DNA of 64,000 nt from Caulobacter segnis (GTDB lineage Bacteria > Pseudomonadota > Alphaproteobacteria > Caulobacterales > Caulobacteraceae): assembly GCF_023935105.1 (NCBI RefSeq), contig NZ_CP096040.1:620001-684000 (forward strand). The letters are read 5' to 3'. The translations under genes were made by a program, and so were the position numbers. This document shows positions 49,718 to 58,860 of the stretch, one piece after another (the first letter of the stretch is position 1; each line of letters starts with the position of its first letter). The notes under the pieces were generated by a model that was not told the DNA's origin, searched no databases, and saw only the letters and a list, made by a program, of their open reading frames with translations.

Positions 49718-49829
49718 AGTGGTTGTAGCACCGCCTTGACGCGAGGGGCAAGCGGGCAGACGCGCTTAAGGAGCCTCAATCGCGGCCCGGCGGGTTGTCA
49801 CGGCGCCCGTCCTGGTCGAAAACAGCGTC

Positions 49830-50426
49830 ATGCTGACCTTGACCGCCGATACCCTGCAGGGCCGCTACGTCCGGCTCGAACCGATCACCATCGATCACCG
49901 CGACGAGCTGAAGGCCGCCGTCGACTGCGATCCCGAGAGCTGGGAGATCATGTCGGTCAACGGCTGCGGCGAGGGCTTCGACGACTTCTGGGGCGCGCTG
50001 CAGGGCGAGACCGACCGAGGCGAGCGCATCGGCTTCGCCATCCGCCGCCTGTCGGATGGCAAGGTGATCGGCACCTCCAGCTATCTGAACATCCGCCGGC
50101 TGCACGGCGGGCTGGAGATCGGCTCGACCTTCCTGAACCCCGAGGCGCGTTCGGGTCCGGTCAATCCGGAAAGCAAGCGCCTGATGCTGGCCCACGCCTT
50201 CGAAAAGGCCAACGCCATCCGCGTCGAGTTCAATATCGACGTCCGCAACGCCCGCAGCCAGGCCGCGGTGCAGAAGCTGGGCGCCAGCAAGGAAGGCGTG
50301 CTGCGCAACCACAAGGTCACCTGGACCGGCCACATCCGCGACACGGCCGTGTTCTCGATCACCGACTACGACTGGCCGGCGATCCGCGAGCGGCTGGAAT
50401 TCCGTCTCAGCGAAACCTTCGTCTAG
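49830..50426 (+). CDS. GNAT-family N-acetyltransferase (RimJ/RimL type)
   Basis: This 198-residue protein has the acetyl-CoA-dependent GNAT fold of the RimJ/RimL branch: GRYVRLEPITIDHRDELKAA at the start, GTSSYLNIRRLHGGLEIGST, ESKRLMLAHAFEKANAIRVEF, then NARSQAAVQKLGASKEGVLR. The acceptor may be a protein N-terminus or a small amine; it cannot be read from the sequence. It is divergent from the acyl-CoA dehydrogenase. Confidence 0.92.
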   Translation: MLTLTADTLQGRYVRLEPITIDHRDELKAAVDCDPESWEIMSVNGCGEGFDDFWGALQGETDRGERIGFAIRRLSDGKVIGTSSYLNIRRLHGGLEIGSTFLNPEARSGPVNPESKRLMLAHAFEKANAIRVEFNIDVRNARSQAAVQKLGASKEGVLRNHKVTWTGHIRDTAVFSITDYDWPAIRERLEFRLSETFV

Positions 50427-50522
50427 GGCGGCCGAATAGGACGGTTTGTCGCGGGAAATAAACCGCGGTTTTCCTGTCGGTTGTAAGGATTCACAAATAT
50501 TGCGCCGATACCGTCGGATGTC

Positions 50523-51905
50523 ATGACGGCCATCGCCTGCCTGCGAATCCTGTTCACCGCCGATGGCGAAAGCCAGCCGGGCGATATCCCCAAGCACAAG
50601 GCGCAGGGGGTGGCGGACGCGTTTCTGAAGGCCCGCTGGCGCGCGCCGCGCAAATGCGGGGCCGTGGCGCCGCTGGCCTTCGTGGTGGCCGACCATCACG
50701 TCGAGCATCTGGATCCGACCGAGGTTCAGGGCCTGGCCGCCGAGCTTGAAAAAGTTCTGTTCCCCGGTCGCCCGATCGGCCAGATCGCGCTGATGACCTT
50801 CGAGGGCGACGAGCAGGCGGTGCTGAAGTTCGCCAGCCTGTCGCAGAAGGCGCTGAAGGGTCTGCTGAACGGCGAAGGCTACGGCGGCGAGCCGGGCCGC
50901 GTCCACGTCATCACCGCCGACTCCATCGAGCCGCTGCCCGCCACCCGCGCGGAAGCCAAGGTCCATGCCGAGGAGAAGGCCGCCGAGAAGAAATCCGGCC
51001 TGGCGGCCGCCACCACGATCGAGCGCGAGCCCGCGTCGGCCAAGGCCGCCGCCGCGCCCGCCCCGGTCGTCCCCGTGGTCGAGCCGGCCAAGGCCGAGGC
51101 CCCGCCGGCGAAGGACGGTCCGCCCATCGTTAAGCCCGAACCCGGCAAGGCCAAGCCGCAGCCGAGCCTGGCCACCAAGCTCGCCGCCAAGGTCGAGCCG
51201 CCGCCGCCGCCGCCCGCCGAGACCGGCTGGTGGGGGATCTATGACCTCGCCGAGGGCGTCTTCGTCGGCTCGGCCATCGGCATGCGCGCGGACCTGATCG
51301 GCCCGCCGCCGGAAGACGATTCCAAGCTGCTCAAGCGCGACCTGATCGCCCTGACCGACGCGCAAGGCCAGCTCAAGACCGCCAAGTTCGGCGAGATCCA
51401 TGTGCCGTTCGGGTTCTGGAACCTGACCACGCCGGCCTCGCAGGACGCCTACAAGACCCGCCTGTCGCGCTATCCGCTGGACCAGCAGCCGCGCCTGGTC
51501 GCCACGGTCTACGGCACGCCGCGCGAGGCCTCGATCGGCATGCTGCAGCAGGCCCGGGCGTTCCTGCAGGGCAGCTTCGCCCAGATGGACGTGCGGATCA
51601 CCGATCCGACCTTCCCGCTCTCGGGCCTGCCGCCCGAGCTGGTCGACACCATCACCCTGGTGCTGGACGGCGAGACCGACCACGACCGCCTGAAGCAGAT
51701 CCTGAAGTTCGTCGAGCGCAAGTCGCAGTACGTGGCCAAGGGCGTGCGCCAGGTCGTGGCCAATGTGACCTCCGACGTCGAGCTGGAAGCCTGCAAGGCC
51801 GGCGGCATCACCCGCGTCCAGGGCCCCGCCGTGACCGACCTGCTGGACAAGCCCGTCGCCAGCGCCGAGGGCGCGCCGGTCGCCCTGGCCCGGAACGCGG
51901 CCTGA
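50523..51905 (+). CDS. Unknown protein with a degenerate EAL-like C-terminal half
   Basis: This 460-residue protein has no known full-length relative that I recognise. Residues 1-140 form a compact first domain (FLKARWRAPRKCGAVAPLAF, VLFPGRPIGQIALMTFEGDE). An Ala/Pro/Lys-rich linker follows (~145-235). The C-terminal half reads like an EAL barrel that has lost its catalytic motifs: GWWGIYDLAEGVFVGSAIGM, FGEIHVPFGFWNL, LVDTITLVLDG, and VVANVTSDVELEACKAGGI followed by RVQG. It has no EAL or DDFGTG motif. It might bind a ligand or protein without enzyme activity. Confidence 0.7.
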   Translation: MTAIACLRILFTADGESQPGDIPKHKAQGVADAFLKARWRAPRKCGAVAPLAFVVADHHVEHLDPTEVQGLAAELEKVLFPGRPIGQIALMTFEGDEQAVLKFASLSQKALKGLLNGEGYGGEPGRVHVITADSIEPLPATRAEAKVHAEEKAAEKKSGLAAATTIEREPASAKAAAAPAPVVPVVEPAKAEAPPAKDGPPIVKPEPGKAKPQPSLATKLAAKVEPPPPPPAETGWWGIYDLAEGVFVGSAIGMRADLIGPPPEDDSKLLKRDLIALTDAQGQLKTAKFGEIHVPFGFWNLTTPASQDAYKTRLSRYPLDQQPRLVATVYGTPREASIGMLQQARAFLQGSFAQMDVRITDPTFPLSGLPPELVDTITLVLDGETDHDRLKQILKFVERKSQYVAKGVRQVVANVTSDVELEACKAGGITRVQGPAVTDLLDKPVASAEGAPVALARNAA

Positions 51906-51911
51906 GGCGAC

Positions 51912-52322
51912 TCAGCCCTTTGGCGTCTCGAACGTGAACACCACGCTGTCGGCCGACCGCTCGGCCGGACCGTGGTAGACGGCCTCGATATTGTTGCCGT
52001 CGGGATCCCACAGGAACGCGGCGTAGTAGCCCGGATGATACGGCCGCTCGCCCGGCCCGCCGTTGTCCCGGCCGCCGGCGGCCAGCCCCGCGCGGTGGAA
52101 ACGCTCCACCGTCTCCCGGTCCTTGGCCAGGAAGGCCAGGTGGATGTGCGTCGCCGGCTCGCCCGCGTCGATCCACAACTCGTCGGCGTCCAGGTGGGCG
52201 TCGTCCTCGTTGAACGGCGCGCCCAGAGCCTCCAGCACCGCCCGGTAGAAGCGCTTGGTCGCCTCCAGATTCCTGGCGCGCAGGTGGATGTGGTCGATCA
52301 GCCGGCCGCGATGGACTTGCAT
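51912..52322 (-). CDS. VOC-family (glyoxalase-like) protein, paralogue
   Basis: This 136-residue protein is similar to the VOC protein at 46776-47186 in both length and motifs: IDHIHLRARNLEATKRFYRA at the start and HPGYYAAFLWDPDGNNIEAVYH near the end. It has the metal-binding His/Glu pattern of the fold. The substrate is unknown. ATG 52322 has GGAGGG six bases upstream; the longer frame above it is not needed. Confidence 0.9.
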   Translation of the reverse strand: MQVHRGRLIDHIHLRARNLEATKRFYRAVLEALGAPFNEDDAHLDADELWIDAGEPATHIHLAFLAKDRETVERFHRAGLAAGGRDNGGPGERPYHPGYYAAFLWDPDGNNIEAVYHGPAERSADSVVFTFETPKG

Positions 52323-52438
52323 GCAATGCCCTCCAGGGTTCGCCAGCGAACGCCTTGCGCAGGACATCAGTTGCAGGCCGCTTGACCCTAACGCCGCGTC
52401 AGACCCCAGTGATAGCGCCATCGAGAAGGAAGGTCATT

Positions 52439-53245
52439 TTGAGCGTCTACACGGTCAAACAGATGGCGAGTTTGTCTGGCGTCTCGGTGCGCGCGCTGCA
52501 TCACTACGACGCCATCGGCCTGCTGAAGCCCCGCGCCGTCGGGATCAACGGCTATCGCTATTACGACCGCGCGGACCTGTTGCGTCTGCAGCAGATCCTG
52601 TTCCACCGCGCCCTGGAGACTCCGCTCAAGGAGATCCAGGCCGCGCTGGATGATCCGGGCTTCGACCTCGCCGCCGCTCTTCGCGCCCATCGGGAGCGCC
52701 TGGCGGCCGAGGCTGAGCGCTACGCCCGGCTGGTGGACGTCGTCGACCGCACCCTCGCCGACCTCGAAGGAGACGAGACGATGGACGACAACCAATTGTT
52801 TGACGGGTTCACGCCGGAGAAGCAGGCCGAGCACGAGGCGTGGCTGATTGATCGATATGGGGAGGACAGAGCTGGACGGGCGATCGCTGGAGCCAAGGCC
52901 CGGATGGGAAGCCTGACCAAGGTCGAGGTCGCCGCCTTTCAGGCTGAGCGCGCGGCGATCGAGGCGGAGATGGCGACCGCTCTGGAGCAGGGATTGCCGG
53001 CCGACAGCGCGGTGGTGGACACGATCATGCGCCGCCATTGGAATTGGGTGGGCCGGGCCTGGAATCGCGAACCGACATCGGAGGCCTTCGTGGGTCTGGG
53101 GCGACTCTATCTGGAGCATCCCGAGTTCACGGCGCGATACGAAGCGCTGGCGTCGGGGCTGACGGAGTACCTGGCTGAGGCGATGCGCGCGTACGCGGAG
53201 AAAATGCTCCCCCGTGATACGGGGGAGCTCGCTCGCAGCGACTGA
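52439..53245 (+). CDS. MerR-family regulator with TipAS ligand domain
   Basis: This protein of about 268 residues starts at TTG 52439, supported by AAGGAAGG seven bases upstream. The N-terminal winged helix (YTVKQMASLSGVSVRALHHYDAIGLLKP, GYRYYDRADLLRLQQI) is followed by a long dimerisation helix and a TipAS antibiotic-binding domain (~125-260, FTPEKQAEHEAWLIDRYGED, RRHWNWVGRAWNREPT). TipA-like proteins respond to thiopeptides or other hydrophobic compounds. The last dozen codons (LPRDTGELARSD) are made from a palindromic repeat whose left arm lies inside the gene. Confidence 0.9.
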   Translation: MSVYTVKQMASLSGVSVRALHHYDAIGLLKPRAVGINGYRYYDRADLLRLQQILFHRALETPLKEIQAALDDPGFDLAAALRAHRERLAAEAERYARLVDVVDRTLADLEGDETMDDNQLFDGFTPEKQAEHEAWLIDRYGEDRAGRAIAGAKARMGSLTKVEVAAFQAERAAIEAEMATALEQGLPADSAVVDTIMRRHWNWVGRAWNREPTSEAFVGLGRLYLEHPEFTARYEALASGLTEYLAEAMRAYAEKMLPRDTGELARSD

Positions 53246-53313
53246 AGGGGCCTGGCCGGAGGTCGGCCGCGCTGGCCCCTCTCCGGGCCGCCTCCCCCGT
53301 GACGCGGGGGGAT
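53208..53313. repeat. Palindromic repeat, family B (partly inside a gene)
   Basis: CTCCCCCGTGATACGGGGGAG at the left and CTCCCCCGTGACGCGGGGGGA at the right are near-identical hairpins about 60 bases apart, with the intervening sequence rich in GGCC/GGCCCC palindromes. The left hairpin covers the last codons of the TipAS-type regulator gene, and the right hairpin ends at the mutL stop. It is a mobile-looking intergenic element that has altered the end of a protein. Confidence 0.7.
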
Positions 53314-55242
53314 CTACCGCCGCCCGAACAGCTTCTCGATATCGGCCAGCTTCAGCTCCACATAGGTCGGGCGGCCGTGGTTGCACTGGCCCGAGTGGGG
53401 GGTGGCTTCCATCTCCCGGAGCAGGGCGTTCATCTCGGCGCCGTTGAGGCGGCGGCCGGCGCGGACGCTGCCGTGGCAGGCCATGGTCGAGCAGACCTCC
53501 TCCAGCCGCTCCTTCAGCGCCAGGGCCTGGCCGTTCTCGGCCAGGTCGTCGGCGATGTCGCGGACCAGGGCGGCGGCGTCGGTCTTGCCCAACAGGGCCG
53601 GCGTCTCGCGCACCAACACCGCGCCGGGGCCGAAGCTCTCGATGATCAGGCCCAGGCTAGCCAGCTCCTCGGACCGGGCGACCACGCGCTCGGCCTCGGC
53701 GGGGTCCAGGTCCACGACCTCGGGCAGCAGCAGGGTCTGGCGGGCCACGCCGCCGGTCGCCATCTCGCCCTTCATGCGCTCATAGACCAGGCGCTCGTGG
53801 GCGGCGTGCTGGTCGACGATGACCATGCCGTCGCGGGTCTGGGCGACGATGTAGGTCTCGTGCACCTGGGCCCGGGCCGCGCCCAGCGGGAAGTCGACCG
53901 GGTCGAACGGCGCGGTGGCCGGCGGATAGTCCGGAGACGGACGATCTTCGAAGGCGACCGACGTGTAGGCCTCGCGCACGACCTCGGCCAGTTCGCCGCC
54001 AAAGCCGGGCTCGACGCGGGCGGACACCTCGTTGAGGCCGGGAAGATCCATGCTTTGCATGCCCAGGGGCCGCTGGGTCGGCGGCGTCCAGCCGCCCTCG
54101 CGCCAGGCCGAGAAGCCGGCGGCCGACGGGCCTGGCTGGTATTGGGGCTGATACCCCGGGAACGGGCTCTGCTGGGCGCGGATGCTGTCCAGGGCCTGGT
54201 TGGCGACGGTGGTCGAGGCGCGGTGGCCGGCGCCGGCCAGCGCGTGGCGCAGGGCCCCGACGATCAGGCCGCGCACCAGGGCCGGATCGCGGAACCGCAC
54301 CTCGGCCTTGGCCGGGTGGACGTTGACGTCGACCTCGGCGGTGTCGAGCGTGACATAGAGGGCCGCCGTCGGGTGGCGGTCCCTGGCGAGAAAGTCGGCA
54401 TAGGCCGCGCGCAGGGCGCCTTGCAGCAGCCGGTCGCGCACGGGCCGGCCGTTGACGAACAGGTACTGGTGGGCGGCGTTGCCCCGGTTGTAGGTCGGGA
54501 GCCCTGCGAACCCCGACAGCCGCACGCCGTCGCGGACCTGGTCGATCTCGATGGCGTTGTCCTGGAAGTCGCGGCCCAGCACAGCGGCCAGGCGCGCCAA
54601 ACGTCCTTGCGGTCCCGGATGCTCGGGCGGCAGGCGCAGGATCTTGCGGCCGTCGATGTCCAGCGAGAAGCCGACGCTCTCGTTGGCCATGGCCTGGCGC
54701 TTGATCTCTTCGGTGATCGCCAGGGCCTCGGCGCGCTCGGACTTCATGAACTTCAGGCGCGCGGGGGTGGCGTAGAACAGGTCGCGCACCTCGATCCGCG
54801 CCCCGTGGGGGCCAGGGAAGGCGGCCGGCGCGACGTCGCCGACCTGGCCGCCCTCGACCAGGATCGAATGGGCGTCGGCGGCGCCCTTGGCGCGCGAGCT
54901 GATCGTCAGCCGCGCCACCGAGCCGATCGACGGCAGGGCCTCGCCCCGGAAGCCCATGGTGTGGATGCGCAACAGGTCCCACAGGCCGTCCGCGTCGGGG
55001 GCCAGCTTGGACGTCGCATGGCGTTCGATGGCGACCGGCAGCTCCTCGGCCGAGAGACCGCAGCCGTCGTCGGCCACCAGGATCCGGGTCAGGCCGCCGC
55101 CGTGGGCCTCGACCTCGATCCGCGTCGCGCCGGCGTCGATGGCGTTGTCGACCAGCTCCTTGATGGCGCTGGCCGGACGCTCGACCACCTCGCCGGCGGC
55201 GATGCGGTTGACGGTCTCGGGCGGCAGGCGGCGGATGGGCAT
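53314..55242 (-). CDS. mutL: DNA mismatch repair protein MutL
   Basis: This 642-residue protein couples mismatch recognition by MutS to strand removal. The N-terminal GHKL ATPase shows [32 protein letters not shown] and [11 protein letters not shown] Pro-rich linker follows (~340-450). The C-terminal dimerisation domain carries the endonuclease motif [12 protein letters not shown], then ACHGSVRAG and CNHGRPT. This MutL can therefore nick DNA itself, as in bacteria without MutH. ATG 55242 gives the family start [19 protein letters not shown]. Confidence 0.98.
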   Translation of the reverse strand: MPIRRLPPETVNRIAAGEVVERPASAIKELVDNAIDAGATRIEVEAHGGGLTRILVADDGCGLSAEELPVAIERHATSKLAPDADGLWDLLRIHTMGFRGEALPSIGSVARLTISSRAKGAADAHSILVEGGQVGDVAPAAFPGPHGARIEVRDLFYATPARLKFMKSERAEALAITEEIKRQAMANESVGFSLDIDGRKILRLPPEHPGPQGRLARLAAVLGRDFQDNAIEIDQVRDGVRLSGFAGLPTYNRGNAAHQYLFVNGRPVRDRLLQGALRAAYADFLARDRHPTAALYVTLDTAEVDVNVHPAKAEVRFRDPALVRGLIVGALRHALAGAGHRASTTVANQALDSIRAQQSPFPGYQPQYQPGPSAAGFSAWREGGWTPPTQRPLGMQSMDLPGLNEVSARVEPGFGGELAEVVREAYTSVAFEDRPSPDYPPATAPFDPVDFPLGAARAQVHETYIVAQTRDGMVIVDQHAAHERLVYERMKGEMATGGVARQTLLLPEVVDLDPAEAERVVARSEELASLGLIIESFGPGAVLVRETPALLGKTDAAALVRDIADDLAENGQALALKERLEEVCSTMACHGSVRAGRRLNGAEMNALLREMEATPHSGQCNHGRPTYVELKLADIEKLFGRR

Positions 55243-55395
55243 CAGGGCGGGCTTCCAACGAAACAAGTCGGTCCGCCGCGAAGCGGGACCGTACATTGCA
55301 ACTCCTTAAGTTGACCGGACGAACGCCGATCGGCCAACGAAGAGGCGAGGGACGACTCTAGTGCGATTCCGCGCGCCTTCGAGGAACTCAACATA

Positions 55396-56406
55396 GTGAC
55401 TCTGATCCGTTTCGCCGCCGCAGGCCTGGCGCTTTCCTTGCTGTGTGGCGGAAGCGCCCTGGCCCAGCAGCAGGGCAAGAACGAGGTCTCGATCCACCAG
55501 ACCAAGCCCGTCGACCTGACGCCCGTCGACAGTCAGGCCAACCTGGTCGAGGAGCTGATCGTCAACGCCCGCCTGCCCGGACCGGCCTGGTGGAAGGTCA
55601 CCGACGCCGACACCACGGTCTATGTCATGGGCGTGCCGGCCTTCATGCCGGACAAGCTGGACTTCGACGACTCGGTGCTGCGCCGCCGGCTGGACGGGGC
55701 CAATGTGCTGATCATCGGCCAGCAGCCGGACGTGAAGATCCTGAGCCTGCTGGGCCTGATCCCCGGGCGCGGCAAGGAATTCATGGTGGAACGGCCGATG
55801 CGCGACACCCTGCCGCCCGACCTGCGCGCGCGGCTGGAGAGGCAGCTGAAGGCGCGGGGCAAGAAGGCGGACGAGTATGACAAGATCAAGCCGGCGCTGG
55901 CGGGCTTCGTCATCGCCAACAGTCGGGGCGGCGAGGGCGTCTCGATCACCCTGGGCAAGTCCGTCGACCGCTTCCGCGACCTGGCCAAGAGCAAGGAGAT
56001 CGCGGTCCAGCCCCGGGTCAAGAAGCTGGACGACTATGACCTGATCGGCATGGTCAAGTCGCTGGCCGAGGCGCCCCAGCCGCTGCAGGAGCTGTGCCTG
56101 GACGCGGGCCTCAAGCAGGCCGAGAACGGCCTGGCCACCGTCCGCGAGACCGCAGAACAGTGGGCCGAGGGCCAGGTGCGCGAGGTCGTCTCGGCCGAGC
56201 GCGGCTACCAGCGGTGCCTGGCCTCCACGCCCTGGATCGCCCGCCAGTTCAAGGACGGCGAGGATGACGCGGTGGCGGCGATCACCACGGCCCTGAAGAA
56301 GCCCGGCAAGGCCGTGGCGGTGATCGAGCTGCGCTCGCTGCTGACCGAGGGCGGCGTGCTGGATCGCCTGCGCGCCAAGGGTTTCAAGGTGGTGGCGCCT
56401 GAATAA
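55396..56406 (+). CDS. TraB/GumN-like secreted protein (paralogue 1)
   Basis: This 336-residue protein has a signal peptide (LIRFAAAGLALSLLCGGSALAQ) and the fold of the TraB/GumN/TIKI group: QANLVEELIVNARLPGPAWWKVTDADTTVYVMGVPAFMPD, then RRRLDGANVLIIG. The first GxxH motif of active TIKI-type proteases (GTxH) reads GVPA here, so the metal-binding His is missing. The start is GTG 55396 with GAGGAAC upstream. A paralogue follows in tandem. Confidence 0.82.
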   Translation: MTLIRFAAAGLALSLLCGGSALAQQQGKNEVSIHQTKPVDLTPVDSQANLVEELIVNARLPGPAWWKVTDADTTVYVMGVPAFMPDKLDFDDSVLRRRLDGANVLIIGQQPDVKILSLLGLIPGRGKEFMVERPMRDTLPPDLRARLERQLKARGKKADEYDKIKPALAGFVIANSRGGEGVSITLGKSVDRFRDLAKSKEIAVQPRVKKLDDYDLIGMVKSLAEAPQPLQELCLDAGLKQAENGLATVRETAEQWAEGQVREVVSAERGYQRCLASTPWIARQFKDGEDDAVAAITTALKKPGKAVAVIELRSLLTEGGVLDRLRAKGFKVVAPE

Positions 56407-56463
56407 GGCCAAGCTTCCGCCTCATCGTCCCGCCAGGGTTGCGGCCGTCAATTGGGGATCGAG

Positions 56464-57411
56464 ATGCGCTTCGGACTGATCGGCCTGTTCCTGGCCTTCG
56501 CGGCCTCGGGCGCCCACGCCCAGGTGGCCGGAGCCATCGACGATCCGCAAGCCAATGTGGTCGAGGAACTGGTGGTCAGCGCCAAGCTGCCCGGACCGGC
56601 TTGGTGGCGGGTGTCGGACGCCGACACCACGATCTATGTCCTGGGGACCCCGGCCGCCCTGCCCAAGGGCATGGCCTGGGACAGGTCGGTGCTGGATCGT
56701 CGTCTGGACGGCGCCTTCGCCGTCGTCACGCCGTCGGAATGGCGGGCGGGCCTGGGCGACCTGCCGGCCATGCTGAAGCTGCGCAAGAGCCTCAAGGACG
56801 ACGGCGCCTGGACGCGCCGCGCACCGGTCTTGTCGGCGCGGATGCAGCGGGCCTGGGCCGCCGCCGACCCCAAGGATCCGATGGGCTGGAAGGACTGGAA
56901 GCCGCTGTTCATCGCCCTGCGCCTTAGCGGCAAGGTCGACAAGAGCGACCAGCTGCAGGCCATGGAGCCCGACAAGACCATCGCGGCGATGGCCCGGAAG
57001 CACGGGATCAAGGCGCGTCCGGTTCAGGTCCGAAAGGCCATGCCGATGCTGAAGTCGCTGGTTCGCGAGCATAGCGACGAAGCGGGCCTGACCTGCCTGA
57101 CCGAGACCCTCGACGCGGTCGAGCCGGGGCCTGGCCCCCGCCGCGCCGCCGCCCAGGCCTGGGCCGAGGGGCGGGTGAAGGCGGCGCTTTCCGGCCCGCG
57201 CGGCGCCGAGCGGTGCCAACTGCTGCTGCCCGGCGTGCCCGAGGCCATGCGCCAGTCGGTCGATGACGAGGTCGCCGCCCTGGCCGATCTGCTGAAGACC
57301 CCGGGCCACGCGGTGGCCACCTTCCCGATCCGCGGCCTGGTGGCCGAGGACGGCGTGCTGGACAAGCTGCGGGCGAAGGGGATCGCGGTCCGGACGCCGG
57401 CGGACGGCTAG
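56464..57411 (+). CDS. TraB/GumN-like secreted protein (paralogue 2)
   Basis: This 315-residue protein has a signal peptide (LIGLFLAFAASGAHAQ) and repeats the pattern of its neighbour: QANVVEELVVSAKLPGPAWW, DADTTIYVLGTPAALPKGM, then DRRLDGAFAVVTP. The GTxH motif reads GTPA, again without the His. The two genes are 57 bases apart and share about half of their first 100 residues, so they came from a tandem duplication. ATG 56464 is preferred because GGGGA lies just in front. Confidence 0.8.
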   Translation: MRFGLIGLFLAFAASGAHAQVAGAIDDPQANVVEELVVSAKLPGPAWWRVSDADTTIYVLGTPAALPKGMAWDRSVLDRRLDGAFAVVTPSEWRAGLGDLPAMLKLRKSLKDDGAWTRRAPVLSARMQRAWAAADPKDPMGWKDWKPLFIALRLSGKVDKSDQLQAMEPDKTIAAMARKHGIKARPVQVRKAMPMLKSLVREHSDEAGLTCLTETLDAVEPGPGPRRAAAQAWAEGRVKAALSGPRGAERCQLLLPGVPEAMRQSVDDEVAALADLLKTPGHAVATFPIRGLVAEDGVLDKLRAKGIAVRTPADG

Positions 57412-57451
57412 GTGCTGGTCTCTCCTTTTCCGCATCGCGGGGGAGCAGAAA

Positions 57452-57487
57452 CGAAAACGGCCCGGAACCGAAGCTCCGGGCCGTTCG
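57452..57487 (-). terminator. Terminator of the DUF3035 gene
   Basis: On the minus strand ACGGCCCGGA pairs perfectly with TCCGGGCCGT around an eight-base loop and is followed by TTTTCGTTTC, 24 bases after the stop at 57511. Confidence 0.85.
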
Positions 57488-57510
57488 AATCTCTGTCGTG
57501 AAGTCCGGCC

Positions 57511-58080
57511 TTAGAGGCCTGGCAGCTTGATGCCGCCCTTCTTCTCGCGGCTGATGACCACGCCACCCGTGCCGACCAGCTTCTTCAGGCGGGCTTCCTC
57601 GGCGGCGGCGTCGACCTCCACCGGGGCGTTGGCGCCCGATTCGGCGGCGGTGGCGACGTTGGCCGTCTTCTGACCCTTCTTCCAGAACATCACCTTGCTG
57701 GCGAAGCTCTCGTCCTTGTGGGCCAGGTCGCCGTTCTCGTCATCGACGACGAAGCGGATCAGCGGATCGGCCTTGTCGTTGCCGGCGCGGGCGACCAGCA
57801 GCTTTTCGCCTTCCGAACGGCCGGCGGCGTTGCTCTGGCCGATCAGGGCGGCGCGGGCGGCGCTTTCCGGCTGCAGCTCCTGCGGACGCGGCTCGCCGGG
57901 CGCCGGCGGGCGCAGGGCGTAGTCCGGCGGCACGGCCAGCGGAGCCTTGCTGACCACGCGGAATTCGTCGGGCACGACCTTGCTCATGCCCAGGGCCTTC
58001 TTGGTGGAGGTGCAGCCGGCCAGGCCGATGGCGACCACGGCGGTCAGGGCGCTCACGGTCGCGACCCGATTGAAACTCAT
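57511..58080 (-). CDS. DUF3035 lipoprotein
   Basis: This 189-residue protein has a lipobox (VVAIGLAGC, Cys at ~23) and a DUF3035 core (DEFRVVSKAPLAVPPDYALRPPAPGEPRPQE), a short Pro-rich periplasmic lipoprotein typical of alphaproteobacteria. The function is unknown. It is the last gene of the ileS-lspA run and ends at a strong terminator. Confidence 0.88.
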   Translation of the reverse strand: MSFNRVATVSALTAVVAIGLAGCTSTKKALGMSKVVPDEFRVVSKAPLAVPPDYALRPPAPGEPRPQELQPESAARAALIGQSNAAGRSEGEKLLVARAGNDKADPLIRFVVDDENGDLAHKDESFASKVMFWKKGQKTANVATAAESGANAPVEVDAAAEEARLKKLVGTGGVVISREKKGGIKLPGL

Positions 58081-58204
58081 CTAACCATGCTCCAGCGGCC
58101 GACCCCCGGCCAAAATTTCGGACGCTCTCGATACGACATCATCGCGCGGGCGCCAATCTCCCACGCGATTGCGGCGTCATTCGGCCCAATTCTCTCCGCC
58201 AAAA

Positions 58205-58702
58205 TTACTCGGTTTGATGCGACAGCTTGTTTTCTTCGGAAAGGAAGCTGTCCAGCAGCAGCAGCGCCACGCCGATCGAGATCCCCGAGTCGGCCACGTT
58301 GAAGACCCACGGGAAGTACAGGCGCGAGACGTCGATGAAGTCGACGACATAGCCGTACAGCACCCGGTCGATCAGGTTGTTGCCGATGGCGCCGCCGATG
58401 ATCATGCCGACGCCGATCGTCGGCAACAGCTTGGTCGACTTGCGGATCCAGAAGGCCAGGCCGATCGCCACCAGGATCGAAAAGCCCGTCAGCAGCCAGC
58501 GGCCCCAGTCGGTCCCCCGCAGCAGGCCGAAGCTCATGCCGTAGTTATGGACCATGGTCAGGTGCAGCGGGCCCAGAAGCGGCAGGCTGGAGCCCTGCTC
58601 GCGGCCCAGGAGGCCCAGGATCCAGAGCTTGCTGATCTGGTCCAGGACGACCGTCCCGGCGGCGATGGCGTAGGCGGTCCAGCCCAGGCGAGTGATCTTC
58701 AA
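58205..58702 (-). CDS. lspA: Lipoprotein signal peptidase LspA
   Basis: This 165-residue inner-membrane protease (signal peptidase II) removes the signal peptide of lipidated prolipoproteins. It has four transmembrane helices with the catalytic aspartates in NNLIDRVLYGYVVDFI and VFNVADSGISIG. It lies downstream of ileS, separated by a palindromic repeat of about 130 bases, and upstream of a lipoprotein gene it may process. Confidence 0.97.
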   Translation of the reverse strand: MKITRLGWTAYAIAAGTVVLDQISKLWILGLLGREQGSSLPLLGPLHLTMVHNYGMSFGLLRGTDWGRWLLTGFSILVAIGLAFWIRKSTKLLPTIGVGMIIGGAIGNNLIDRVLYGYVVDFIDVSRLYFPWVFNVADSGISIGVALLLLDSFLSEENKLSHQTE

Positions 58703-58724
58703 AGCGGTCGTCCCTTCTTCGAAA

Positions 58725-58857
58725 CCCTCTCCCAGAGGGAGAGGAGGGACCCGCCGCGTAGCGGTGGGAGGTGAGGGGTCTCACCGGCTGACGTTTTAAC
58801 CCCTCACCCTTCCACGCCTAAGGCGCGGGCCCCGCCCTCTCCCTCTGGGAGAGGGAG
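58725..58857. repeat. Long imperfect inverted repeat, family A (copy 2)
   Basis: This element has the same plan as the one at 34046-34258: a left arm with CCCTCTCCC/GGGAGAGG and CCGCCGCG/CGGTGGG hairpins and GGAGGTGAGGGG, the central TCACCGGCTGACG, and a right arm that is its inverse (CCCTCACCCTTCC, then CCCTCTCCCTCTGGGAGAGG). It separates ileS and lspA. Co-transcription through it is likely but would put a large hairpin in the mRNA. Confidence 0.8.
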
Positions 58858-58860
58858 AAT

